A stretch of DNA of 64,000 nt from Hericium rajendrae. Its lineage: Eukaryota > Basidiomycota > Agaricomycetes > Russulales > Hericiaceae. The DNA lies in the NCBI GenBank assembly GCA_033439255.1, contig CM065880.1:3286001-3350000 (forward strand). Direction: 5' to 3'. The notes beneath the pieces were generated by a model. It did not search any database and was not told the origin of the DNA. It saw nothing but the letters and a program-made list of their open reading frames with translations. The translations under genes were made by a program, and so were the position numbers. Shown one piece after another: positions 51,414 to 63,147 of this stretch (position 1 is its first letter; every line of letters starts with the position of its first letter).

Positions 51414-53161
51414 ATGTCAGAGTCCCTCACTTCCTTGTCCCAGACCAACAATAGCCCCTGTGGCCGCGGTGGTTCGTTGACCGTTCGTGGTGGCCGTGGT
51501 GGTCACAGTGATGTGCCCCGTGGTCGCGGCGGTAAACCCGATGGTCGTGGCGGTAAATTTGGTGGTCGCGGCGGTGCCCATACGAGAGGTCGGGGCGGCG
51601 CTTCGTTCGGTGATTCTGGGGCGCCCAACGGCAGAGGGCGTGGTCGTCTATCTTTCGACTCTGGTGCTGGTCGTGGCCGCGGTGGCGGGATGGATGGTGC
51701 TGCAAGAGGTCGAAGCGGCCCGTCCTTCGGCGGCGATCGCGGCGGCGACATTGGCGTTGCTCCCGGAAGTGATGCTGCCGACCGCGGCTCCGGTCGTGGC
51801 GGCAGAAGGCCACCCCTCTTTGACCCACAACGCGAAGAAAAACTCGCGCTGTACAAGCTGCCACGGGATCGCAACATCGACGAGGGTTTGCTGACGGTCT
51901 GGCCTCTCGAGGTGCTACCGCGTCCCGAGACGGAGGCAGCAGCCGCAGACGACGAGGTCGACATCCAGAACACGACCTACCTCGGGTCATACAACTGGGT
52001 GGAGAGCGACGAACCCACGATCATCGTACCTGGCAAGTAATATACCTACGTTTTATAAGGACTGATTTTGACAAGGATTTCGGGACAGGTTCTGCTCGTC
52101 AGTGGGCCGATCGTGAGCTCCCGTTCACCATCGCCCCCGACGAAGGCCTGCGTTTTGTGGACTATAACAGCTTCAAGATGCCAGCGTCCACACTACTACC
52201 ACTGCTCCTCGCCGTGGATGAGATGGGGAAACCAATCGAGTGGCCCACGGTCGACTTTGTCGCGGATCGGAACAGCCTCAGGAAGATCATGGGTTGGATC
52301 GACCATGGGTCCGAGACGAAGGATTTCCGCATCAACTTCGAGCTAGCCGGAGAGCGCACAGTTCTCTTCAACCGATGGGAGCCTAACGCCCGAGACTTGG
52401 CGGGAAATGGCAAGACCTTCGGATTGGGTTTCGAACGCGAGACGACGAAAGCGGCACCCGAGTGCGAGGACGGCGCCGTTCATCACCGGGTCATCAAATA
52501 TGTTAGTTATCTCCTTAATCTCTGTGCGAGATCTGACAACAATGCCTCCCAGGATCTGTTCGGCCTCAACATGGTCGTCCGACACAAAGTCGATGCTTAC
52601 CTACCGACTGATGCGGAGAAGAGCGACACCACGCTGGCGTCGACTCCGACTCCAGACGATCTCGCGGACTCCCTCGCCACGCTCAATGTGAACCCCATAG
52701 CCATGAGCGCGGAGCCGGAGTCATCTCACTCTCAGAGAAACCCCTCCCAGTCCCCCCTCCGCATCATCCGTGGAGGGTCTGAAGTGCCCCAGGACTCCAT
52801 CATCGAACTCACGACGCGCTCTGTCTACTATATTGACCAGATCGACTGGTCCGATGTTTATCCCCAGCTTTACCTCTCCCAGACACCCCACCTCTATCTT
52901 GGTGTACACACCCGCGGCGCCTTCTCCGAAATCCGCAAGAGCGAGCTCATGAGCACCGAGATGGAGGTGCAGAGGAAGGCGATGAAGGCGAGTCTCAGGA
53001 AGTTCCGAGACGTGCTGAAGGTGATCCAGGAGATGGCGCTCGCGCACAAGGACAAGCGCCTGGCTCTGATATGCAAAGGTGGTGAGCTGGAGGTGTACGA
53101 GTGCACCACGGAGGAGAGCTGCTTGCCGGACGATGTGCGGCGGCGGTTTGTCGCGACGTAA
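51414..53161 (+). CDS. RGG-rich DXO/RAI1-like paralogue B
   Basis: Exons 51414-52032, 52089-52501, 52553-53161, 546 aa. The first intron starts GCAAGT, a GC-AG intron, because frame and similarity require the join exactly there. The RGG-rich N terminus is longer than in copy A (about 50 extra residues of GGRGG and RGRG type). The body is collinear with A: LGSYNWVES, DFVADRNSLRKIMGWID, RTVLFNRWEP, LFGLNMVVRHKVDAY, SIIELTTRSV, LYLSQTPHLYLGVHTRG. As in A, the putative ExD site reads KVD and the ELK site ELT. It was probably created by the inverted duplication with A. Confidence 0.6.
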
Positions 53162-53935
53162 CGTCAGAGTCAGATATTGTCTGGCCTGATGCCTTGCGCT
53201 CCTCGGTCTGGGCAGTTGCTCGTGAGTGCCCAATTCGTGTTCTGATTCTGTCAACGGCCACTTTCCTCACCCAGTCTCCAGCCCCTTAATTGTATGATAC
53301 CTAAGCGGTTGCTATAGCAGCCTGACTACGTTGCCCGTTTGTTCCGTCATATACATACATCTTAGCATTCTCGAAGTCTGTCCGAATCTCATGGCACATG
53401 TGTATCTGGCGTGCCGGGCGTGCGGGTGCTCAAACCACTAGTAGCTCTGTAATTTACAGTTTTCGCAAGTGCGTGATCCTTCCTACATCGACCATCGACC
53501 TTCGTGCTGACCGCTTTCGCAAGTACTGTGCTGCGCACTACGTCAAGGGTACAAAGGACGGTCCGGAAGGCTGCAACATCGGACACTTTCGCGGGCATTT
53601 CACGACCTCGTTGCGCGTTATCATCCATCCGCAGCAACGGCCAGATCAAGTGGCGCGGAGATGAAGTGCTTCGGAACGAGTCTCGCATGTCCATAACCGC
53701 AGAGAAAGCTAATCTTCCGGGGGCTAGTGCACCGGTACGGCATACAATCTCTGCAAGGCATATCAAGCGGCTCTACCATCTCTGCGGGCACAGTTCTGAA
53801 CGGAGAACAATTATAGATGACCAAAGCTGGAAGATGTGTGACAAGCACCTGAGAAACTGGCGCAGAGTGCGGATGCGTCAGGCGCTCGCCGCTGTATCTA
53901 AGTCCTAGACCGTGTCAAATCAAGGCCAGCTCACC

Positions 53936-55347
53936 ATGGCACACTATTCAGGCTACTCCAATCGCTCCTCCCGTGGTGGTCGCGGAGGAGGCTTTAGCTA
54001 TAGCAGCTCATACTACAATCAAGCTCGTTCTACTCCTTCATACAACTTACCCCCGGATCGCGACATCAAAGAAGGCCTGCTTCCCTCTCCGATTCAGGTC
54101 TTGTCGCTGCCGACATTCAAAGCAGGGACGGCCGCCGATATCAAGGACGTCGAGTACATCGGCTCATACAATTGGACTGAGGCAAAAGTTCCGACTATCA
54201 TCGTCCCAGGCGAGTATTAGCATGCACGATACAAAATGGTTTACTCATATTTTCACCAGGCTCGCCTCCCGAATGGAAGAGCCGTAGCATGCCATTCACC
54301 CTTTTCCCCGACGAAGGGGTGCGCTTCAAGGACCAGAACGGCTTCCGTATGCCGTCTTCCGTCCTCTTACCCCTGTTCAGCGCTGTCGATGCTGTCGGTA
54401 AGGAGGTCGACTGGCCGTCCATCGATTTCATCACGGACCGAAATGGGCTGCGCAAGCTGATGCGGTGGATTGACGTCGGCGCCGAGACGAAGGACTTTCG
54501 GATCGACATGGAGCTCGTGGGGGAGCGCACGGTTCTGCTGAATAGATGGGAGGCAAATACGCAGGACGTTGCCAATGGCAGGACGTTCGGGTTTAGCTTC
54601 GAGCGTGCGATCACGTCTGCGGCGCCGGGATGTGAGGCCAGCACCGCGCACCACCGCATCGTGAAATATGTACGGCCTCGTCATCTTTCCTTGGATCATA
54701 TATCGCTAACACGTTGCTGTTCCCAGGACTTCTTCGGCCTGAAGGTTATAGTCCGCTTCGAAGTCGATGCTTGCCTTCCCTCCGCTAAGTCCCGATCTTC
54801 AAAGATGTCGGCAGCCACACTCGACGACCTGACAGACTCGCTCGCTGGTCTGAAGATCGAACGAGAGGAAAAGGCAACCACCGCAGCCACGTCCTCCCAT
54901 CCGACTAAGAAGAGGGACAATGCTTCCCCGGCGCCCGCTCTGAAGATCATACGAGCTGGCTCTGAAGTTCCTCAATCGTCCATTATCGAGCTGACGACGC
55001 GCTCCGTCATCCGCATCAACGACCTCGACTGGACCGAGATATACCCCCAGCTCTACCTCTCCTGGACGCCGTGGTATTACATTGGCATACACAACCGCGG
55101 CACGTTCACCGAGGTACGCAAGAGTAGCTTGACGGGTGACGGCATGGCAGCGCAGCGCAGACTGGCGAAGGCGAGTGTGCAGAAGCTCGGGCAGACGCTG
55201 AAGATGATCCAGGATGCCGTGATCGCGCATGGAGTGGAGAGGCGCCTGAGCTTAGTCTGTCGGCAGGGTGTGCTCAGGGTCTATGAGCAGCCGTCCAAGG
55301 AGAGTTGTCTGCCTGAAGATGTCAGGAAGAGGTTCGACCCCGCCTGA
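53936..55347 (+). CDS. DXO/RAI1-like paralogue C
   Basis: Exons 53936-54209, 54260-54669, 54727-55347, 434 aa. The ATG at 53936 is chosen because the earlier in-frame start is a GTG. The first intron begins GCGAGT (GC-AG), at the same codon as in B. The N-terminal RGG region is short (SSRGGRGGGF). The body has IGSYNWTEA, DFITDRNGLRKLMRWID, RTVLLNRWEA, FFGLKVIVRFEVDAC, SIIELTTRSV and LSWTPWYYIGIHNRG. Of the three it alone keeps an EVD triad resembling the metal-binding ExD of DXO/RAI1. Bases 53162-53935 between B and C show no convincing gene. Confidence 0.62.
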
Positions 55348-57560
55348 GCTGCATTCGCAGTCGCAGCTAGAGACCTGTTCTTCGAAACGCATCAAGTACT
55401 ATAGTCGCGTAATTCCCCATAGCTGTAGCTTTCACCGGCCTCGAACTTCGGTTCCCTGGAAGACGATTCATGTGCTGAGGAAGCATAGGAACAGCGTCCC
55501 ATCCTGGCAGTAGGTGGTGTACCGATCGGCGTAAAAAAAAGTGAGAATGAGGTGAGTATTTCGGAAATACGAGATGAAACAAAACACTGTTATATCATGT
55601 ATTGCACGAAGCTATATGAACAAAAGAAGTTCTGCAATCAGGACAAAGAATTAGTCAAACCGTCCAATCAACGTCACGCTATGTCCGAAGCTCCCGATGT
55701 CCCGTATCATCTCGACTCTTCAACGGACTTGTTCTTCGATTTTTTTCAAATCATCCTTCGAGCTTTTCGAGTTGTTGCTGCATCCGTTGCATCTGCTCTT
55801 AGAACCTTTGCGTCTTTCATTGATCGTTTGTTCGAGTTGTTGCATCTGCTCTCGGCGCTCTTTACGTCCTTCGTCGATCATATGTGTGAGGTCTTGCGTC
55901 TGCTCTCGGAACTCCTTGCGTCCTTCGTTGATCATTTGTTCGAGTTGTTGCATCTGCTCTCGAAACTTCTTGTGTCCTTCATTGATCGATTGTTGAAGTT
56001 CTTGGAAAGGGTTGACATTATATTTTTTCTAGCGACAAAGAGGCCCATCAGATTTTTTTAGATGGCTCATATTGTTGTACAATATAAAACGAACATGATT
56101 AGCCGTTCCTTCCTTGATCTGCCATACCAGACGTTAGGTGACCTGTGGCAGCAGCAACATAATTGAGTACACACCATCCTTTGAATCATGTTTAAGTTTT
56201 CTTTGTAAGTGGCCAAAAGACTTTGCCCCACGTCCGCCTTCGGTATGTAGATGGGAAAATACCACCACTTCCCGCCCTCGGGCGAGATGACCAGATTGCC
56301 GCAGCCGAATTTTTTGCTGAGTAGAGCCACTAGAATATTTGCGAAGGCGTAGCGCTGTGAGTTCTTGTTCTTGAAGTGACAGCCAGTGTCGTGTTTGTGC
56401 ACGGTAAGGCAAGCGATTGCCAGACTGAGAAGCGTCGGACGATCCGCATCTGCATGATCTTGCCAAGTGGCATCAGCAATCACGCTCGCCGAATCGGTGC
56501 TTGGCGGTTGATCGATTCTAGTAACGAAGTCGTCAGGCTCGCATCTAGGGACGCGCGCCATCGTCATTGAATCCTGGGGAGGCTCGCAAGATGTCGGCAC
56601 GGCCCTCGGGCCGCCACGCTCGAAGCGCAGAAATCTGGATTATCTAGTTAGCCCCGAACCTGGCACGAAAACATTGAAGAACCTACGTATCAGCCTTTCC
56701 TTGCCTGACCTTCCCAACTTGCCCGTCTAGTCGCCCGCCTCCGACTCCTTCGTCTCGCCCGCCTCGCCCGCCGTCCTCACCTCTCTTGCATCGCTTATCT
56801 CCTTTGTGTACTTCGGCTTTCTCGTGTACCTCTTGACTCTCGTGCCCCTCAACCCACCGAAGGCGGGCGACAGCGTACTCATTCCCGGACCCACTTCTTT
56901 CCTTGTAGTGAGCGAAAGAGACCACCCTCAGGTCTCTGACGCGCGCTCTAACCTCCTCCCCGTAATGGCTGGCCTCCTTGCACCGATTTACGATGGTATG
57001 CACCCAGGATCTCACCGTAACTCGTAGACCGAATCTGGGCAGCTCCGAACTCTGGGTGATTGGGTATAGCCTTTCCATCGCTGAAGGCTGAGATCGACGA
57101 TGCAAACTGCAATAGAAAAAAGATGGGTGAGGTAGCAGCAACATGAGTTCGGTAGAGCATACCTAGAGGGGTTTTTCTCGTCCGTGCCTGTCGGCAGGCT
57201 GTCGGCCTTCTTGGCTACTGGCCGCCCTTCGCTTTCCAATTCCATATAAGGTGGTGCGGCCGTCAAGGAAGTGAAAAAGGAGAGTGCCCGACTAAGTCTC
57301 ATCTTGGCAGGCGGCGGCGCACGAATCCGTCGAATATAACCTAGAAATTAGATAGTACGAACGTAAGAACCAGAAGGGAGGGAGACAAGCCATCGCCGTC
57401 AGGAGCTGCTCAGTGCTCTGGGAGTGTACCACGACTGGCCACAGTATTGAAAGGCTACGAACAACAGGAGTCTTTCAGCGCCGCCCTGTCGGCTCCGCTT
57501 TTGTTCCCGCGGTCCAGCGACAGCATACCGTCTGACTTCAACGTGGCCGAAGTATATTGT
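54965..57560. repeat. direct segmental duplication, copy 1
   Basis: The last third of gene C, its 3' flank and the minus-strand orphan gene with its upstream region are repeated in the same order at about 61165-63575. The flank just after the gene C stop (55348-55450) is almost identical to 61550-61650. Confidence 0.8.
55700..57078 (-). CDS. orphan-family protein E1 with coiled-coil repeats
   Basis: Start MERLYPITQ at 57078. Exon 1 is 57078-56687 and exon 2 runs from 56634 to about 56140. A further exon lies after a CTAG acceptor near 56031 down to about 55720. Conserved parts: VVSFAHYKERSGSGNEYAVA, TFLRFERGG, then ADRPTLLSLAIACLTVHKHDTGCHF and GKWWYFPIYIPKADVGQSLLATY. The last exon encodes about four 18-residue repeats of MINEGRKEFREQTQDL type, a coiled coil. 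Paralogues are E2 and E3. The function is unknown and the 3' end is uncertain. Confidence 0.55.
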
Positions 57561-57704
57561 CCACCTAGGCATTGACAAAAGGTATCACTACAATTCAAAC
57601 GGCAAATCCACGATCAATCTATGCTACACAGTCGAAAGTCTGTAATAGTCTGCGTTGCGGACATCGGAGAGGAGACGAATCGATAGTTGTTCTGTGCGTC
57701 GTGC

Positions 57705-58974
57705 CTACACCTGCGTGCCCGAGGCTCCATTCCCGTCGGTGGGTTGAACCAGACACTGTCCCTGGTCATCGACCTCCTGCAACTTGCGACCAACTTCCAA
57801 AACCCGACTGTGAAGCCCTTTGATCCTCGTAGCCGCGCCCTGCATGCGGTCGATGAAGGGCGTCATGTCGTCGAGAAGGCCATGCGTTGTGGTGTCCTCG
57901 GGCAGGTGATGCATACCCTCGTTGGGCTTGGAGTCGTTGGTGGTGGGCTTGACGAGATCGGCGATAGCCATCTTCGTGTCGACGGCCTGCTCGATGGCAT
58001 CAAGATCATCTTTGAGAAGATCCATCATGGCCTTGGTGCGTTGAAGGCTTTCGAGATGGGTGGTGTATTCTTTGATCTACTCGCGAGAAGTTTACTGGCC
58101 AATATAAAGCGGATACGATAATAGTACATGCCTGGGCGTCGACATCTGTTGGACTATCGTCATCCACCGTGAGCTACAATGACGAAAATATTATTTGATC
58201 GTGCAGTGGAAGAGCAAATCATGACATACATATTTGCTCGTCATCTTAATGTCCTGCTTGAATGTGACCCGGAGGGTATCTGCGGCATGCGGCGGCGCGC
58301 TGTAGATGCAAAACCCCGCCCACATTCCAGCGGTGTGCGAGATGCGCTGGTACTCGACGCCGAACTCCTCGGCGAGCAGCATGACGACGTTTGCGGCAAA
58401 GAAAAAATTCTGCGCTTTCCCCCAAAAGCAGCCTGGGTCCGCCTTGTGTACGTCGAAGCAAGCGAGAGCCAGCTGAATGAGGGTTGGATGGCGCGCCTTC
58501 TCTCCCCAGACTGCCTGCGCGACGAGCTCGTCGGTGGACGGGAGCGCATGAATTATCTCGACTGAATCGCGGGCTGCATAGCGCTCCTGTCGGGATGCGA
58601 AGTCTCGAAGGTGTAGCTCTATGGCGGCCATATGCTCGGGCTCGGGCCCTCCGCGCTCGATGCGGAGGTAGATACTAGGCGGTCTCGATTTAATCAGACC
58701 GTAGGAGCACGGCAAAGGTTACGTACGTATCAGAATCTCCTTGATCCCCGGGGCGGTGGAGCTCTGCGACGACGTATTCGCCCTTCGAGAGACCACGCTC
58801 CTTGTAATGGCGCAGGTGCACCAAGCTCCGCATGCCAATGAAGCGTCGCGCATCCCGGCCGGCGGTACCAGATTGGGTAATCTGATACATAAGGTATCTG
58901 GCCCAGTCGCCCACGCCTGCTCTTTCGAACATGGGCAGCTCACAGTTCGAGTAGAATGGGGAGAATGGGTTCAT
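57705..58974 (-). CDS. orphan-family protein E3
   Basis: Start MNPFSPFYSN at 58974. Exon 1 is 58974-58727; exon 2 begins after the CCTAG acceptor near 58678 and runs to about 58200. A further exon (about 58085-57705) encodes a helical tail (LKDDLDAIEQAVDTKM, RIKGLHSRVLEVGRKL). Conserved with E1: LRHYKERGLSKGEYVVAEL, TIYLRIERGGPE, HPTLIQLALACFDVHKADPGCFW and GFCIYSAPPHAADTLRVTF. It is more diverged from E1 and E2 than those are from each other, so it is the older paralogue. The function is unknown. Confidence 0.55.
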
Positions 58975-59229
58975 GGTTGAGAAAGGGAACAAGTCACGAG
59001 CGAGAATGGGTGCCGAGAAGTGGGACAGGTGAAGATGGCATTCCTCATCTGCCAGAATTTGTAGCCGCCGCAGGTTCAGATTCCAACGACATACCGCCGA
59101 TCGAAGGAATACAACCAGGGTCCAGAGCGGCGATGATGTGCAACTGAAAATGAGCTTCACCAAGTCACTTTAGAAGTGCCGTGCAATAAACTGGAAAGGG
59201 AGCGCGGCTTGTTCCTACGGGACAGATTC

Positions 59230-59960
59230 GTTACATAACTTAGCTGAGTTGAACCTTTTTGCGAAGGAAAAGCAGTCAGTTTACGAACAACAAGCTGAGA
59301 GTCGCCTTCAGCGCGGCACTGCTGGCTCCGCTTTCGTTCCCACGGTCCAGCAACGTCGCCCGAAGTCGGAGCGCATCAGCTGTCCAGTGTCAGCGCTGTC
59401 AGCGCCAAGACGACGGCTTCAAGACGAGTTTCTCTGCGCAGGGGGCTCACACCTCGTGGAAATCGGTAAATTCGAATGATCACATATCTTGTGTATGCAC
59501 TCATTGCCTAGCAATTCTTACAAACTGATGCCATTATTTCTAGGCACCGGTGAAGAGGAAATAAACCGTGAAGCTATGCCTCAAGACTCCGAGACGGAAG
59601 GAAGGATCCTATGTAACAGTGCCAAACACAGCGCTGGCCTGCACTTGAAATGACTCCTCGGAAATCCTTCTGCTCAACTTTCGTGATTGACATGTCGAAC
59701 AAATGCCTTGGCCTTACTGTTTGCGACCGGGACAGTAACAACTGCAAGTGAATCGCAGTCGACGCCCATCGAAAGCTGTATTTCAACGCTGAAAAGATGA
59801 TCACCCTGACTTCGATGCAGCTCGGGGCACTGACCCGCTCAGATCGAAGTGAGCCCAGCGGCTAGGACTTGCTAACGTTTACGACAGCTCATCCGAAACC
59901 ACGACACAGTCCACTGAAAAGCGGCGGAACGCATCCGACTGCGCCCTAGCTAAAAAATTT
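59230..59960. other. intergenic region with diverged duplicated leader
   Basis: Bases 59275-59350 resemble 57449-57540 and 63482-63560, the upstream regions of E1 and E2 (shared words TTTCAGCGC and TCGTTCCCACGG). These leaders were copied with the genes. No further gene was recognised before the trpD-type gene. Confidence 0.45.
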
Positions 59961-59978
59961 CAGCACCCACCTCTTTAC

Positions 59979-61154
59979 ATGCCCGCGGTCGACGCTTTCC
60001 CATCCAAAATGTCAATAAATAACTCCGGCTCGTTCAAGCCCTTGCTCAAGAAAGTCGTGCAGATGCCAGAATACTTCATCCCGGCGGACCTGCAGCTCGC
60101 CCTCGAGCACATATTCACGCCAGATGCGGTGCGGCCCGAGCAGATCGGCGCGTTCCTCGCCGCGCTGCACATCGAGCGCATCGAGCGCAGGCCCGAGATG
60201 CTCGCCGCCGCTGCAGACGTTTTTCGAAAGCGTGCGCTGAAGGCGGCCATTGAGGACTGGGACAAGGGTTTCGTGGTAGACATTGTGGGTACGGGAGGAG
60301 ACGGGCATAACACGTTCAATGTGAGCACGACCGCCGCCGTCGTAGCCGCAGGCGCAGGCGCTCGCTTGGTCAAAGTAAGCTGGATCGCCCCTGCTCGATG
60401 GGATCAGAAGACTGATCTACATCCTACAGCATGGTAGCAGAGCGTCCACGTCCTCCTCAGGCTCCGCGGACCTCCTGCAGTCGCTCGACTGCCTCTTCAC
60501 GCCCCCGTCCGCCGACACACCCATGTCGATCGCAAAGCTGCCCTTCACCTTCATCCTCGCGCCGCACTACCACCCCGCGCTCGCGCTCATCGCGCCGATC
60601 CGCAAGGCGCTGTCCTTCCGTACGATGTTCAACGTCCTCGGGCCGCTCATCAACCCCGCGTGCCCGCGCGGCGTGGTGCTCGGCGTCGCGGAGCGCGAGC
60701 TCGGCATGACGTTCGCCCAGTCGCTGCGCGAGGGCAGCGTGTGCAGCGCGCTCGTTGTCTGCGGCGCGGAGGACCTCGACGAGATCAGCTGCGCGGGCAA
60801 CACGCTCGCGTGGCGCCTCGAGGATGGCATCATTACCGAGATGACGCTGCACCCCGCGCAGTTCGGCCTGCGCCCGCACCCGCTCGCGGACGTCGCGGAC
60901 GGCACGCCGGCGGAGAACCGGAGACGTTCAGGATGCTGCTGACGTCGGGGGACAAGATTCCCGCACGTCTGACGCGGGTGCTGGATTTCGTGTTGCTGAA
61001 TGCCGCGGCGCTGCTGGTCGTCACTGGCCTTGCGCATGATTTCGATGAAGGGTCGCTTTTAGCGAGGAGGTCGATCACGTCTGGTGCTGCGTGGAAGGCG
61101 CCGAAGGCGTTCCGCGACGAGGGAAGGAGGGCGGCTCAGAGGGAGTCTTCTTGA
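59979..61154 (+). CDS. trpD: anthranilate phosphoribosyltransferase, one apparent frameshift
   Basis: Exon 1 is 59979-60374 and exon 2 starts at 60430. It transfers phosphoribose to anthranilate, the second step of tryptophan synthesis. Motifs: VDIVGTGGDGHNTFNVST (about residue 98), the spliced KHGSRASTSSSGSADLLQ, LGPLINPA and CGAEDLDEIS. At 60919-60920 one base seems missing: after GTPAEN the expected ETFRMLLTSGDKIPARL continues only in another frame, reaching a natural end near 61154. Read literally, the ORF stops at 60942 and loses the last 70 or so residues. The cause is a sequencing error or a disabling mutation. An alternative start is Met at 60009. Confidence 0.85.
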
Positions 61155-61164
61155 AGCTGAATGA

Positions 61165-61549
61165 CAGCCCGAGGTCAATCGTGCATTATCGAGCTGACGA
61201 AGTGCTCCGTTATCCGCATCAACGAGCTCGACTGGACCGAGATATACCCCAGCTCTACCTCTCCCAGACACCTCGGTATTACATCGGCGTGCACAGCCGC
61301 GGCACGTTCACTGAGGTGCACAAGAGTAACTTGACGGGTGACGGAATGGCAGCGCAGCGCAGACAAGCGAAGGCGAGTGTGCAGAAGCTCGGGCAGGTGC
61401 TGGAGATGATCCAGGAGGCCGTGATCGCGCATGAAGTGAAGAGGCGCCTGAGCCTGGTCCGTCAGCAGGGCGTACTCAAAGTCTATGAGCAGTTGTCCAA
61501 GGAGAGTTGTCTGCCTGACGATGTCAGGAAGAGGTTCGACCCCGCCTGA
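61165..61549 (+). pseudogene. 3' fragment D of the DXO/RAI1-like family
   Basis: It starts abruptly right after the trpD-type stop, at a point matching base 54967 of gene C. It contains the C-terminal third (IIELTK-CSVIRINELDWTEIYP, then YLSQTPRYYIGVHSRG) with a 1-nt deletion between the two pieces (near 61248), and ends with the same stop context as C. It has no promoter or 5' exons. It marks the left breakpoint of the duplicated segment. Confidence 0.8.
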
Positions 61550-61899
61550 GCTACATTCGCAGTCGCAGCTAGAGACCTGTTCTTCGAAACGCATCAAGTA
61601 CTGTAGTCGCGTAATTCCCCATAGCTGTAGCTTTCACCGGCCTCGAACTTCGGTTCCATGGAAGACGATTCTTCTGTTGAGGAAGCATAGGAACTGCGTC
61701 TCATCCTAGCAGTATGTGGTGTACCGGTCGGCGTAAATAAAGCGAGAATGAGGTGAGTATTTCGGGACTATGAGATGCAAAAAAAAAGTCACTGTCGGGA
61801 GTTGTTATATCATGTATTGCAGCACGAAGCTGTATGAACAAAAGGAGTCCTGCAATCAGGACAAAGCGTAAGTCAAACCGTCCAATCAATGCCGCGCTA

Positions 61900-63147
61900 T
61901 GTCCAACGCTCCCGATGTCCCATATCATCTCGAGTTTTCAACAAACTCATTCTTCGAGCTTTCGGATCGTCTTACAAGTTTTTCGAGCAGTCTTTCGTGC
62001 CGTTGTTGTATCTGTCGCATCTGCTCTCGAAACTCTCTGAATCCTTCAGTGATCGATCGTTCGAGTTCTTCGTAAGGATTGACATTGTATTTTTTCTAGA
62101 ATCAAAAAAGCCCCCGTCAGAAAATTCATAGATGGTTTATATTGTTGTACAAGATAAAACGAACATGATTAGCTGTTCCTTCATTGATCTGCCATACTAG
62201 ATTTTAGTGACCTGCGCCAACAGCAACATATTTGAGTACACACCATCTTTTGAATCATGTTCAAGTTTTCTTTGTAAGTGGCCAAAAGACTTTGCCCAAC
62301 GTCCGCCTTGGGTGTGTAGATGGGAAAATACCACCACTTCCCACCCTCGGGTGAGATGACCAGATTGCCGCGGCTGAATTTTTTGCTAAGTAGAGCCACT
62401 AGAATATTCGGGAACGCGTAGCGCTGTGAGTTCTTGTTCTTGAAGTGACAGCCAGTATCATGTTTGTGCACGGTAAGGCAAGCGATTGCCAGACTGAGCA
62501 ACGTCGGACGATCTGCGTCTGCATGATCTTGCCAAGTCGCATCAGCAATCATGCTCGCCGAATCGGTGCTTGGCGGTTGATCGAGTCTAGTAACGAAGTC
62601 GTCAGGCTCGCGTCTAGGGACGCGCGCCATCGTCATTGAATCCTGGGGAGGCTCGCAAGATGTCGGCACGGTCCTCGGGCCGCCACGCTCGAAGCGCAGA
62701 AATCTGGATTATCTAGTTAGCTCCGAACCTGGCACGAAAAATTTGAAGAATATACATATCAGCCTTTCCTTGCCTGACCTTCCCAACTTGCCCGTCTAGT
62801 CGCCCGCCTCCGACTCCTTCGTCTTGCCCGCCTTGCCCGCCGTCCTCACCTCTCTTGCATCGCTTATCTCCTTTGTGTACCTCGGCTTTCTCGTGTACCT
62901 CTTGACTCTCGTGCCCCTCAACCCACCGAAGGCGGGCGACAGCGTACTCGTTCCCGGACCCACCTCTTTCCTTGTAGTGAGCGAAAGAGACCACCCTCAG
63001 GTCTCTGACGCGCACTCTAACCTCCTCCCCGTAATGGCTGGCCGTCTTGCACCGGTTAACGATAGTGTGCACCCAGGATCTCACCGTAACTCGTAGACCG
63101 AACCTGGGCAGCTCCGAACTCTGGGTGATTGGGTATAGCCTTTCCAT
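61900..63147 (-). CDS. orphan-family protein E2
   Basis: Near-identical paralogue of E1 with start MERLYPITQ at 63147. Conserved parts: VVSFAHYKERGGSGNEYAVA, FLRFERGG, DDFVTRLDQPPSTDSA, ADRPTLLSLAIACLTVHKH and GKWWYFPIYTPKADVGQ. The 3' exon (about 62095-61900) has only about one of the 18-residue coiled-coil units seen in E1, so the repeat tract was contracted in this copy or expanded in E1. The exon 2 end differs slightly. The function is unknown. Confidence 0.5.

Larger units (their letters stand above)
50875..53161 (+). repeat. inverted segmental duplication, right arm
   Basis: Mirror copy of 46743-48850, containing about 530 bp of upstream sequence and gene B. The two arms are separated by about 2.0 kb holding Ssr4. 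Confidence 0.75.

Noticed and set aside
53504-53908. 134-codon plus-strand ORF between paralogues B and C
   Set aside because: No conserved features, no paralogue and no splice context; probably chance.
46743-55347. Geranylgeranyl diphosphate synthase identity for paralogues A-C
   Set aside because: No DDxxD-type motifs or helical prenyl synthase pattern; conserved motifs point elsewhere.
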